From: Candidatus Gottesmanbacteria bacterium
GTDB lineage: Bacteria > Patescibacteriota > Microgenomatia > UBA10105 > UBA927
Assembly: GCA_023245355.1 (NCBI GenBank)
Contig: JAHFKN010000001.1
Span: 332,596-384,795, forward strand
DNA: 52,200 nucleotides
Direction of reading: 5' to 3'
The notes beneath the pieces are model-generated. The model did no database searches. It saw nothing but the letters and a program-made list of their open reading frames with translations, and was not told the origin of the DNA. Positions within the stretch are counted from its first letter, which is position 1, and each line of letters opens with the position of its first letter. Made by a program: the position numbers and the translations under genes. Positions 29,927 to 39,407 of this stretch are shown piece after piece.

Positions 29927-30688
29927 CTACTTCTTTTTTTGCTGTAATTCCCAAAGCTTTGAGTAGGTGATAAACATCGAAAACCCCTGATACATGCTTT
30001 CAATCCAACCAACTGTTCCCGCCTTCCATCCTCCCTGCCGGACATATGAGTCCCAAAAACCCGTCAGTACGACCCTTAGAATCCTCCACCACGTAATCGG
30101 AGGATGATCTGCCGCGAGGCGAAGGGTGGCTTCCGACTGACTCCATTCATTTGTTTTCGTCACCATCTCCTGCAATGTTCTGTGCGTATCATGCAGCAGA
30201 TCTCCCGTCACTCTGCCGGTTTCTCCCGAAATGATCGGCGTTTCATGAAGCGAGCCGCGCCACTCTTTGAATGCATCTTTCCGGAATAACCGAAGCATCC
30301 ATTCCCGCGCCGGCCAGAGAACACCTAAATAATAATTTTTCCTGTGTATTTCATATCCCGCTTCTTTTGGCGTATCTTTCGACGTAATTTTCTGTCGTAT
30401 GGAAGAAGCAAGGGCGGGACTTACTATTTCATCAGCATCCACGTAGAGTATCCACTCACCGTTTGCTTCCTCAGCTGCAACATTTCTAAGTTTGGCAAAA
30501 TCCCCCGAATGAAATGACCGGACCAGTGCGCCCTTCGATGTTGCCAGCCCGGAAGTATTATCTTCGGAATTATTGTCGAGGACGATCAACTCATCCGCAA
30601 ATGCGACGGCATCAAGACACTTCCCGATGCGGGCTTCTTCATTTTTTGCTATGACAATTACGCTAAGCAGCGGCTTTTTTTGGCTCAT
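29927..30688 (-). CDS. GT2 family glycosyltransferase (WaaE/KdtX-like)
   Basis: Start trimmed to MSQKKPLLSVIVIAKNEEARIGKCLDAVAFADELIVLDNNSEDNT...WILYVDADEIV...NYYLG..MLRLFRKD. Confidence 0.88.
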   Translation of the reverse strand: MSQKKPLLSVIVIAKNEEARIGKCLDAVAFADELIVLDNNSEDNTSGLATSKGALVRSFHSGDFAKLRNVAAEEANGEWILYVDADEIVSPALASSIRQKITSKDTPKEAGYEIHRKNYYLGVLWPAREWMLRLFRKDAFKEWRGSLHETPIISGETGRVTGDLLHDTHRTLQEMVTKTNEWSQSEATLRLAADHPPITWWRILRVVLTGFWDSYVRQGGWKAGTVGWIESMYQGFSMFITYSKLWELQQKKK

Positions 30689-31583
30689 ATTGCTTCCCCC
30701 ATCTCCCGCAGAGTGCATCCAGCACTGCTCTCTTTTTTTCCGGATTTCCCTGTGTTGCTAACCGCATGGCTTCCCGGATAAGTGCCGCCTTGGTGCGCAG
30801 CGGTGCATACCGCATCCCTACCAATAATCTGTTCCGCGTGATGTAGTAATCATGAATAGGATTACCAGCGCCTCCTGAAGAACCGGCATTTACATGCCAG
30901 ATTACGGATTTAGGATAGTACAGCAGACGGAAACCCTTGGCCTTTGCCCGGAGCCCGTAATCCAGATCCTCAAGATACAGATAAAATCTGTTGTCCAGCA
31001 CGCCGATTTGTTCCACTACCTCGCGTCTGATCATCATGGAGCATCCGGTTACAAACGGCGTCTCTGTAATCTCATCGTATTGACCCGTATCAACTTCATC
31101 GACGCCGCGGTGACTCGCATACATATTGCTCCAATCAATAAGCCCTCCTGCGTACCAGAAGACCTTTCCCAATTCGTTTTTGGCATACCGGTCCTTATGA
31201 TATTCGTGTCCGGGAGCAAAATATATTTTGGATCCGGCGATGCCGACATCCGCTTTCCGGAATGCGTCAACCAGCGACAGGGCGCCTGAATCGGCAATCG
31301 TATCGTTATTTAACAGCCACACATAGTCCGCTCCCCGGTTCATGGCATACTGTATGCCGGTGTTATTACCGCCGGTAAACCCTAAGTTTTTATCGAGCGC
31401 CAGTATGGTAGCGCGGGGAAATTCTGCTGACAGCTTGGCGACTGAGCCGTCCGTTGACCCGTTATCAACCACGACTGTTTCCAGGGAAACTCCTGCCGGC
31501 TTCAGGCGCTGTAAGGAAGACAAACTTTTTCCCGTGTCACGGCTCCCGTTCCAGTTGACCATGACAAGTGTGATTTTTTTCAT
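30663..31583 (-). CDS. GT2 family glycosyltransferase (rhamnosyltransferase-like)
   Basis: ITLVMVNWNGSRDTGKSLSSL...VVVDNGSTDGS...NLGFTGGNNTGI..VWLLNNDT...TGCSMMIRREVVEQIGVLDNRFYLYLEDLDYGLRAK. Confidence 0.9.
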   Translation of the reverse strand: MKKITLVMVNWNGSRDTGKSLSSLQRLKPAGVSLETVVVDNGSTDGSVAKLSAEFPRATILALDKNLGFTGGNNTGIQYAMNRGADYVWLLNNDTIADSGALSLVDAFRKADVGIAGSKIYFAPGHEYHKDRYAKNELGKVFWYAGGLIDWSNMYASHRGVDEVDTGQYDEITETPFVTGCSMMIRREVVEQIGVLDNRFYLYLEDLDYGLRAKAKGFRLLYYPKSVIWHVNAGSSGGAGNPIHDYYITRNRLLVGMRYAPLRTKAALIREAMRLATQGNPEKKRAVLDALCGRWGKQYEPKKAAA

Positions 31584-32485
31584 GATGAATGCGCGATTTT
31601 GCGGAGTATTTGGTGCCAGACACGGACGAAGGGATTTTTTGCTTCGCGCATTTTCACCGTCGTTACCCAGTACGCTGTTTCCCTCCCTGTCTTTTCCATC
31701 TCTTCAAGCGCGTGCTGCACGGGGATATCAATCTCACGGAATTTTTCTTTTTCCCAGAGTTTCACGAAAATGATAAACGAGTAAAACGCCTGCAAAGACG
31801 CAAGAACCAGTCCGTGTAATCCGTCTTTGTATCCGCTTTGGGCAAAATATAATTTGATAAAATCAGAGGCCGGAAACCGTATCGCATCGCGCCAGCTTAT
31901 CCTGTATCCGGCTGCCTCATATTTCTGCATCTCGCTTTCCGTATAAATACGCTGCATTTTATCCAGAAACTGTGCGAGCGTATCGTAGTTATAATGCACA
32001 TAGGCATTCGTAAGTACTCCCGTAGCCCCCGTTACTTCAATGTATTCATGCACGTGTTTCTCAGGATACGAGCCGCTTCCTTTTCTGAATAACCGGAGCT
32101 GGCGGTCCGGCCACCAGATTCCGTGCCGGATCCATTTCCCAAAAATTATATTTTTCCGGGGCAGCCAATATCCGTTTACATCGGTTTTCCCTATCGCATC
32201 TTTCATTTCACTTACCAGCTCGGGAGGGATCACCTCGTCGTCATCCAGACACAATATCCAATCCTTCGTGGCCTTGGTAAAGCCGTAATTTTTGTTAACA
32301 TTGAGCATCAGATTATTCGGACGCGTATATACGGCGGCCCCGTACTGTTTTGCCACACGGGGCGTCCCGTCAGTTGAACTGTTGTCCACTACGATAATTT
32401 CCCCTGCAAATTTTTTGACCGACGCAAGTGTTCTCTCTAAACTATCCGCACGGTTATAGGTACTGATGACAACGCTGATATTCAT
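31580..32485 (-). CDS. GT2 family glycosyltransferase (WaaE/KdtX-like)
   Basis: Start trimmed to MNISVVISTYNRADSLERTLASV...IIVVDNSSTDGT...WILCLDDDEVIP...KNIIFGKWIRHGIWWPDRQLRLFRKGSGSYPEKHVHEYIEVTG. Confidence 0.9.
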   Translation of the reverse strand: MNISVVISTYNRADSLERTLASVKKFAGEIIVVDNSSTDGTPRVAKQYGAAVYTRPNNLMLNVNKNYGFTKATKDWILCLDDDEVIPPELVSEMKDAIGKTDVNGYWLPRKNIIFGKWIRHGIWWPDRQLRLFRKGSGSYPEKHVHEYIEVTGATGVLTNAYVHYNYDTLAQFLDKMQRIYTESEMQKYEAAGYRISWRDAIRFPASDFIKLYFAQSGYKDGLHGLVLASLQAFYSFIIFVKLWEKEKFREIDIPVQHALEEMEKTGRETAYWVTTVKMREAKNPFVRVWHQILRKIAHSS

Positions 32486-32489
32486 TGTG

Positions 32490-33938
32490 TTATTTGCTCC
32501 TCCGAAATGTCGTAATGAACGCCCGTACACGGCCGCCGTCAAACCCGTATAGCAGCCCTGCATATAGTATACCGCCGCCGGCCCCTACGGCAAAAAGCCA
32601 TGCGTAGGTATGCGGAACGACGCTCAGAAGCAATGCATATGCCGCTCCCTGGAGCACCGCGGCAAAAACAGGCGCCCTGACATTTTCAAGAAACGAGAAG
32701 TCCGCAACCCGTTTTGCGGTCCGGATGACAAAATACAGCGAGCCTGCCACGATCAGAAGCGCGAGCGCTACCCCGTTAAAACCGAATATCTGCAGCAAAA
32801 TGACGGTGAGTACCCAGGTGCTGACGGTCCAGCCGACCATAAACTTTAACGTCGTGCGGATGTTTCCGACTGCGTTTAATGCATTCATAAGGGGCGTCGA
32901 TAAAGCGGCCAGTGCTGATGAAAATACGAAAAGGTAAAAAGATACCAATGCCGGCTCCCATTTGCCGTATTTCGGAATCAATTGCACCATCGGATGTACA
33001 AAAAACAGCAATCCTGAAGAAATCGGCAACATGGCAGCTGCCAATCCGAATACGGTTTTGTCTATCGCTTTTACAAGCAACGCTTTGTCATGCTGCAACC
33101 TGGAATATGTCGGGAACGTCACCCGTACGACACTGTCCATAATAAGCCGGAGCGGTACTTCTGCCCATTTTTTGGCCCATCCGATATAGCCTACCTGGCT
33201 AAACGGCAGGACTTTGCCCAAAAATACGGTAAGGAGATCGTCTTTAAGAAGAGCCAGAAACGAATTTATCTGAAACGGTATACCGAACGACATGAGTTTC
33301 TTAGCGCTTGCCCGCGAAAATACCAACGAAGGAACCCACGGTTCGATCATATACATCGTGATAAGCCCCAAAGCACCGCGTGTAAGCACCGCCCAGGTAA
33401 AACTCATGATCCCGCCGCCTTTCCATGCCAGATATACGGCGACACCGTAAAACCCGAGCGTTTCCACAATCTGCGGAATCACCAGCCGGTCAAAGGCGAG
33501 TCTGCGCTCCAGCAGCACCGAGGGAATCGTTTTGAGCGAAGAAAGAAAAAATGAAACTGCCAGCGCGCGGAATAGCCAGAGCCCGGCGGTATCCAGACGG
33601 TAAAATGCGGCAATCGGAGCGGAAAACGCGAGCGACAGCAGGACAAGCGTTATAACCAGCACCTGCTGGATCACAAATGTGGTTGCAAGATCTTCGCGTG
33701 TTACTTCTTCCTTTTTCTGCACCAGTGCAGCTGCGAGTCCGATATCGGAAAAATACCCCAAAAAAGAAATGATTGCCGAAACGACATAAAATATACCGAA
33801 CGTTTCAGGAGTCAGAAACAATGTGAGCAAAAACGTCGCCCCGAATGCTATGACCTGCAGAATAAACGTTCTGGCCGTGAGAGCCAGCACGCCTGCAACT
33901 GACCGCCGTTTGATTAGCTCAATATCAATATCTGCCAT
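32490..33938 (-). CDS. Wzx-like polysaccharide/lipid-linked oligosaccharide flippase (MATE/MOP superfamily)
   Basis: ~12-14 TM protein: VAGVLALTARTFILQVIAFGATFLLTLFLTPETFGIFYVVSAIISFLGYFSDIGLAAALVQ...FPTYSRLQHD. Confidence 0.88.
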   Translation of the reverse strand: MADIDIELIKRRSVAGVLALTARTFILQVIAFGATFLLTLFLTPETFGIFYVVSAIISFLGYFSDIGLAAALVQKKEEVTREDLATTFVIQQVLVITLVLLSLAFSAPIAAFYRLDTAGLWLFRALAVSFFLSSLKTIPSVLLERRLAFDRLVIPQIVETLGFYGVAVYLAWKGGGIMSFTWAVLTRGALGLITMYMIEPWVPSLVFSRASAKKLMSFGIPFQINSFLALLKDDLLTVFLGKVLPFSQVGYIGWAKKWAEVPLRLIMDSVVRVTFPTYSRLQHDKALLVKAIDKTVFGLAAAMLPISSGLLFFVHPMVQLIPKYGKWEPALVSFYLFVFSSALAALSTPLMNALNAVGNIRTTLKFMVGWTVSTWVLTVILLQIFGFNGVALALLIVAGSLYFVIRTAKRVADFSFLENVRAPVFAAVLQGAAYALLLSVVPHTYAWLFAVGAGGGILYAGLLYGFDGGRVRAFITTFRRSK

Positions 33939-34674
33939 ACCGAAGTGTCCTCCATGGGCGGCTTTGCATAAGCCGCCATAACCCTTTAAGATCTCCCATC
34001 GCTGTTTTCAAAACGCGTACGGTAGAACCGGGATTATCTATCCAGGTTACCGGCTCTTCATACAGCCGGAACCCGCTTTTCTCACCGACAATCAGAAGTT
34101 CGCTGTCAAAAAACCAATCGTTATCCTTTATGTGCGGCAGAAGCTCGGTAACGATGCGGCGGTTCACTGCCTTAAATCCGCATTGCGCGTCGGTAAAGTT
34201 CACCAGAAAAAACAGTTTAATAAGCGATATATATCCTTTGGATGTAATGTTCCTGAGTATGCTCCGGCCGAATACTCTCGCGCCCCGGGCGTTCCGGCTC
34301 CCGATGGCAATATCAAATCCGCGCTCCAGGGCGTGCAGCATCGGCGGCAGGTGTGTTAAGTCCGTAGACAAATCTATGTCCATATAAGCAAGATAATCGT
34401 AATCGCCTTTCCGCCACACGTGTTTTACCGCTCTTCCTCTGCCTTTCTGGCTTAAGTGCTCGACGGATACCGTCTGATATTTATGGCTCAACTCCCTGGC
34501 TATGCGGAGTGTCGCGTCCGTAGACGCGTTATCTGCAATCGTTACGTGCCACGAAAAATCCGTGAGATTTTTTGACAAAAACCGGATAAGCGTGCCGACG
34601 CTGGCGGCAAGTTCCGCTGCTTCGTTATACACGGGAAGTACGACATTAACGCTTGGCTTTTCTTTGGTTTTCAT
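33925..34674 (-). CDS. GT2 polyprenyl-phosphate sugar synthase-like (DPG synthase-like)
   Basis: VNVVLPVYNEAAELAASVGTLIRFL...IADNASTDATL...YMDIDLSTDLTHLPPML..FDIAIGSRNARGARVFGRSILRNITSKGY...FTDAQCGFKAVNR. Confidence 0.87.
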   Translation of the reverse strand: MKTKEKPSVNVVLPVYNEAAELAASVGTLIRFLSKNLTDFSWHVTIADNASTDATLRIARELSHKYQTVSVEHLSQKGRGRAVKHVWRKGDYDYLAYMDIDLSTDLTHLPPMLHALERGFDIAIGSRNARGARVFGRSILRNITSKGYISLIKLFFLVNFTDAQCGFKAVNRRIVTELLPHIKDNDWFFDSELLIVGEKSGFRLYEEPVTWIDNPGSTVRVLKTAMGDLKGLWRLMQSRPWRTLRYGRY

Positions 34675-36310
34675 AAAACTGGACTCCTATATACAAAAGA
34701 GATATAAACGAAATGATGTTTCCTGCAGTCCGTACGAACGTATCGGTAAAACGCATCTCCAATAACGACTGGCCCGCCTCCAGGTGTATAACCGGCAGAC
34801 CGTTATCTATCCGCGGATGTACGGTCACGTTATTGAGCACATACTTCCACCCGGGTATGTATGCTTTATGAATAACCACGTCTGCGGCACGTGCCGCCTG
34901 CAGGACAAAACTTCCCCGCACCGCCGTTTCATTCTGACTGATTACCGAAACTGCAGGGCTGCTTTGTATTGTATCAAAAACAACTGCCGATTCCGCAGCC
35001 GGCCGGATAATTCCGCTCGGGAGATATTCATCGGATACTTTTGATGCGCGCCAGCGTAAATCCGACATCGACTCAAACTCTTTGCTGGTTTTTTCATACG
35101 TATATTGCGGCACAAACCATTTGAGGTTGAAAACCAGTACTGCTATTCCGATGAGGACTGCGCTTACCGCCTGCCGGCGGCTGTCTTTAAGAAGCGTAAT
35201 GGCGGATCCGCCTAAGATAGCCAGCCCGAATGCGGCCGCAGCTAAAAACCGCCACGGGTACTGCAAATAGGCAAACCCCGGGAATACCCGCCAGAGGAAA
35301 GCAGAATACGGTGTCACGAGAAAAACAGCCGCAATGCTTGTGATAAGCCCCGCTGTAAGCAATATGTTGTTCCCTTGCCGTCTCCGGAATACGAATCCTA
35401 ACACCGCAGCCAGAGCAACCAGTACATGGAGTTTCCCCAACATGAATGACATGCCGTCCAGACACCCGGGAGCAGAGCCTCCGAACCCCCACTGCGAACT
35501 CCATAACTGGCTGACACAGACAAAGTGATCGGCGTAATTTGCGGTGCTGCTCACCTGCCCCGCGACACTCGTAAATCCCATTTCGAGAGCGGCAGGCAGC
35601 CAAAAAAAGGCTGAGAAACCCAATCCCAACAATACAGCACCAAGATGCGAGAAAAAAAGCCGCCGGTCAAATGCGCGGGAGTATATCCGTTTGAGCCAAA
35701 AGACGGTCAACCCGGCGCTTACGGCCAGCACCGTTATGTATCCTAATAACGTATGCGCGAGTACGGCACCTCCCAGACCCAGCGCTCCGGTCAGCATACG
35801 CACATATCTGTGTTTCGGGTTGGAATTTTTGACGAATGCGTACAGGATGAGCGGCCAGAATATAAGTTCCCAATATTCTCCCACTGCTCCGCGGACATAA
35901 ATTTCCACCGCATGATACGGGGCATACATATACAGGAGTGCTGCTGCAAATGCAGCCGGCCACCCTGCAAGTCCGGAAATGACCGCATACATTGTTATCG
36001 CAGGAAGAACGATTCCTACTGCAAACATCAGCTTTGTCGCCGTCAGAGCCGGCACGCCGAACGCGTATAATATGCCGCCGAAATAATACGGTAACGGACC
36101 GTAAAAATTAAAAATAGGATATCCGTATCCGTATCCCAAATCCGAAACCATGCGTACGGGAAACTGCCCCTCAGAAAGAGCGTTGCCCATCGTAATGACC
36201 CGGGACACCTGCGTATCGTCGTGCATCGGGAAATATCCCCGTGCAAACAGCGGACGTATGGCGACAAGACTCAGCACCAAAACAATAAGAAACGGCAATA
36301 CCTTTTTCAT
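34646..36310 (-). CDS. PTPS-related polytopic membrane protein (putative GT-C)
   Basis: MHDDTQVSRVITMGNALSEGQFPVRMVSDLGYGYGYPIFNFYGPLPYYFGGILYAFG; C-terminal KAYIPGWKYVLNN. Confidence 0.82.
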   Translation of the reverse strand: MKKVLPFLIVLVLSLVAIRPLFARGYFPMHDDTQVSRVITMGNALSEGQFPVRMVSDLGYGYGYPIFNFYGPLPYYFGGILYAFGVPALTATKLMFAVGIVLPAITMYAVISGLAGWPAAFAAALLYMYAPYHAVEIYVRGAVGEYWELIFWPLILYAFVKNSNPKHRYVRMLTGALGLGGAVLAHTLLGYITVLAVSAGLTVFWLKRIYSRAFDRRLFFSHLGAVLLGLGFSAFFWLPAALEMGFTSVAGQVSSTANYADHFVCVSQLWSSQWGFGGSAPGCLDGMSFMLGKLHVLVALAAVLGFVFRRRQGNNILLTAGLITSIAAVFLVTPYSAFLWRVFPGFAYLQYPWRFLAAAAFGLAILGGSAITLLKDSRRQAVSAVLIGIAVLVFNLKWFVPQYTYEKTSKEFESMSDLRWRASKVSDEYLPSGIIRPAAESAVVFDTIQSSPAVSVISQNETAVRGSFVLQAARAADVVIHKAYIPGWKYVLNNVTVHPRIDNGLPVIHLEAGQSLLEMRFTDTFVRTAGNIISFISLLYIGVQFYENQRKAKR

Positions 36311-37833
36311 ATCATCGTGTTAAGCTTTCTGAGCCATACAAGATACACGACTGTGCAGCACAAACTTACGACATCCGCGGCGAACCGCATCGGTGTTTCC
36401 CGAAACGATGCTTCCAGCGTGTGACGCCCTTGGGGAACGCGTATGCGCATCACTCCGAGTTCATTACGGTAGTTAACGGGCGTCAGCCTGCCGTCAATCG
36501 TCACTCCCCAGCCGGGATAATATATTTTATTTATCTGCATGATGCTCTCGGTATTTGCTTCGAGGTTCACCTTGATATTCACCCCCGAAAACGTCCGCGT
36601 CGCGACCGAAACGTCTCCGTCTATCACTTCAAGCGTTTCAACGGCGCGCGAAAGAGGAATATCCGTCACCCATTTGGGCATATATTCGTTTGCGACATTC
36701 GTCGTAGCTTCGTTTGTCGTGTAATATCCAGTATTACGGTTCACAAATGATATGCGCTGCAGTTCATTTCCCGCTCCCTGAATCCAGATCAGCGCAAAAA
36801 TAATCCCGAGCACTACGGTATGCCACCCCTTAAGCCGTTCCAATGCCATAGCCACGATCCATGGCCCGAACAGTACGGGAAGCACCAAAAACCTGTACGG
36901 AAACTGCACTAACTGACCCACTATAGAGAGTCGCCACACCGGCACACTCACCGCAACACTCATGAGTATTCCGATGACGGTAAACGCGGCAATTGCCGTC
37001 TCTTTGGAAGAATATTTTTTCCCTACGCTCAGTAATACGGCAAGCGCGATTACGGTGGAAAATCCCAGAAGTACCGCGTTTTGCATGCCGATAAAATACC
37101 GGGCCGGATCCGAAATGACTGTTGCGTCAAAGCGTACCAGCCCTTTTTCCAGCAGCGCCGGTATCCAGAAAAATGCTGCAGCACCTATACCTATAGCCGC
37201 TCCTATCCCCATCCGGATCCGGTATTTGTGAATAGCCACAAGAACAAATACACACACGCCTATGATGAGTGCCACGGTATTATGACTTACGATCAAAAGT
37301 GCTACAGAGGGAGACAACAGCCACACCCAGCCTTTCTCTAGAGCTAAAAATATAAGTGCTCCGGCAAAAACCGCCAGCACTTCTCCTACTGATCCGCGGT
37401 GATATATGTCGTACAGGAGGTACGGAGAAAAAATAAAACTTAACGTACCCATAACACTGGGAATCATGCGGAATTTCGACCGTAATGCTGTAAATACGGC
37501 GACAGCCCCGCCGACAACAGAAATAACAAATATGGCTTTTACCGCATCGAGAAAGGAAAGACCGAGCACATGAAGCAATGAACCGATATACAGAAATCCG
37601 GGGTACAGGAAATTCGCGACGGGATACCCGTAACTGTTATTCAGCCTGCCTAAGTAGCGCACGGGAAATTGCCCGTCAGCCAAGCTCTGATAAAACGCGG
37701 ACAGGCGTATGACCATCCATTCTCCGTCGTCGGATATAAAAAACCCCGGACGGAATAACGGCCATAATACGGCTGCCAGCGCAATCCCCAAGACGATGAG
37801 TGCGGGAAGCAGCAATGAATATTTTTTTCTCAT
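36307..37833 (-). CDS. PTPS-related polytopic membrane protein (putative GT-C)
   Basis: ISDDGEWMVIRLSAFYQSLADGQFPVRYLGRLNNSYGYPVANFLYPGFLYIGSLLHVLG; C-terminal IYYPGWGVTIDGRLTPVNYRNELGVMRIRVPQGRHTLEASFRETPMR. Confidence 0.82.
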   Translation of the reverse strand: MRKKYSLLLPALIVLGIALAAVLWPLFRPGFFISDDGEWMVIRLSAFYQSLADGQFPVRYLGRLNNSYGYPVANFLYPGFLYIGSLLHVLGLSFLDAVKAIFVISVVGGAVAVFTALRSKFRMIPSVMGTLSFIFSPYLLYDIYHRGSVGEVLAVFAGALIFLALEKGWVWLLSPSVALLIVSHNTVALIIGVCVFVLVAIHKYRIRMGIGAAIGIGAAAFFWIPALLEKGLVRFDATVISDPARYFIGMQNAVLLGFSTVIALAVLLSVGKKYSSKETAIAAFTVIGILMSVAVSVPVWRLSIVGQLVQFPYRFLVLPVLFGPWIVAMALERLKGWHTVVLGIIFALIWIQGAGNELQRISFVNRNTGYYTTNEATTNVANEYMPKWVTDIPLSRAVETLEVIDGDVSVATRTFSGVNIKVNLEANTESIMQINKIYYPGWGVTIDGRLTPVNYRNELGVMRIRVPQGRHTLEASFRETPMRFAADVVSLCCTVVYLVWLRKLNTMI

Positions 37834-39356
37834 GGTAACGCGGACAGAGGAACGCCGACTCTATAAAAACGGAGCTTCCTGTCTTCCGGGCTTTTGCCTT
37901 TCTTGTATTCCCCGATAAGCGTCATCGGCCATCTTACAGGTGTCACCTGGGTTTCGTTCATCACAAAATACGTTGCACTTGATGATGCGGCAGTAACCAT
38001 CTCTTCGGGAATGAATTCCGGCAGCGGCCATATTCCGGTTATTCTTACGTTCGGATTGTCGACCAGATACAGCTCTATCGAATACGGCATAAGTCCGAAC
38101 GTGCCTTCCGTAAATACGCTCAGTTTCTCATGAGCGGCCTGTGCCGTAAGATAGGTAATGACCTCTTTTACCCCGCCTCCCGCCGGCCAGTTATCGATAA
38201 ATTGACCGCGTTCAGCAGCAGGAATCGGAGCTTCTTCCGGCTGATTCACGATATACCCTGTGACATACAGACTCGGCACAAACAGAACCAGTATGAGGAT
38301 AAGGCGCGCAACCGGTGTACGCACCCGGTCCCATATCTGAACGGCAGCGTATGAAGCAATGATAATAAGCGGCATACTCATAAACAGGATGAACCGGGGA
38401 TACAGTATTTTTGCGAAATTTGCCAGAGCGGCAAACGGCAATGCCCACCAAAGATACAAAAGGAAGCGTTCTTTGCTCTGTTGCCACCGTGTAAACCACG
38501 GAACGAGCAGCAGGATAAAAAGCGGAAGTGTCATGTAATGCTGCAGCCAGTCAAACATTCCCCTCAGGTTGCCTGCAAAAAACCGAAATGGTTGGTTGAG
38601 CCATTCCGAAACCGAAAAAATAAATACATTATCTTTCTGACCGACCATGTGAAAAAACGGAGAGAGACGCAGCACGCTGTAAAATACCTGAGACAGCCCG
38701 GCCGCAACGATCACCAGGGAAACCCACCGCATAAGGCGCTTCCACCGGTCCTTCCCCTGCCAGTCAAACAACAGAAGCGTTACCGGCAGGAAATACAGTG
38801 ACAGAAAACCGGAGCTTTTATTGAGCATTCCCGCCCCCAGAAGCATCCCGAGAATAAGCGCCGTATCGAGCCGGATATAGCGCGCTAGTAGTACTGCAGC
38901 ATACAGACTCCATACGGAAAACGTCGAAACCAGCGAATCATAAAGTGCGATACGGTCATACCACGCGGTAAACGGCAATATCACATAGATAAAACCGGTC
39001 AGCCAGGCCACCCGCTTATCACGGAATATCTCATAGGACAAAAAGAGCATGCCTATAAGGGTGCCCGCGCCCGCGACGACTGACGTTAATCTGCCCACAA
39101 ACAGAGGATCACTGCCGTTAAAAAGCTTAAGAAGCAGCATCATGATCCAGGTAAACATCGGCTGTTTCCCGTCGGTCAGGGATATGAACCGCCAGTTGGC
39201 GTCCCTCATCCCGATCTGCGACCACCGGACGTATATGGCTTCATCGGTAAATATCGGCAGCGCTGTTATGTGGAACAACCGGGTCAGAAAATACAGTGCG
39301 ATTATAGCCGCAACGCCTAAGGCAAACCAAAGCCACTGTTTGGTAATCCACCGCAT
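37830..39356 (-). CDS. GT39/PMT_2-like polytopic membrane glycosyltransferase
   Basis: LPIFTDEAIYVRWSQIGMRDANWRFISLTDGKQPMFTWIMMLLLKLFNGSDPLFVGRLTSVVAGAGTLIGM. Confidence 0.86.
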   Translation of the reverse strand: MRWITKQWLWFALGVAAIIALYFLTRLFHITALPIFTDEAIYVRWSQIGMRDANWRFISLTDGKQPMFTWIMMLLLKLFNGSDPLFVGRLTSVVAGAGTLIGMLFLSYEIFRDKRVAWLTGFIYVILPFTAWYDRIALYDSLVSTFSVWSLYAAVLLARYIRLDTALILGMLLGAGMLNKSSGFLSLYFLPVTLLLFDWQGKDRWKRLMRWVSLVIVAAGLSQVFYSVLRLSPFFHMVGQKDNVFIFSVSEWLNQPFRFFAGNLRGMFDWLQHYMTLPLFILLLVPWFTRWQQSKERFLLYLWWALPFAALANFAKILYPRFILFMSMPLIIIASYAAVQIWDRVRTPVARLILILVLFVPSLYVTGYIVNQPEEAPIPAAERGQFIDNWPAGGGVKEVITYLTAQAAHEKLSVFTEGTFGLMPYSIELYLVDNPNVRITGIWPLPEFIPEEMVTAASSSATYFVMNETQVTPVRWPMTLIGEYKKGKSPEDRKLRFYRVGVPLSALP

Positions 39357-39364
39357 ATATTTCG

Positions 39365-39373
39365 ATTATATCA
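39365..39373 (-). promoter_or_regulatory. Extended -10 promoter element (TGATATAAT) immediately upstream of the gene starting at 39356
   Basis: Minus strand reads TTTCCTGATATAATCGAAATATATG; perfect TGnTATAAT, 8 nt between hexamer and ATG, in one of the few real gaps of the operon. Confidence 0.5.
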
Positions 39374-39407
39374 GGAAATCCGTGAAAACTATGGAAAACG
39401 GGGAAAT

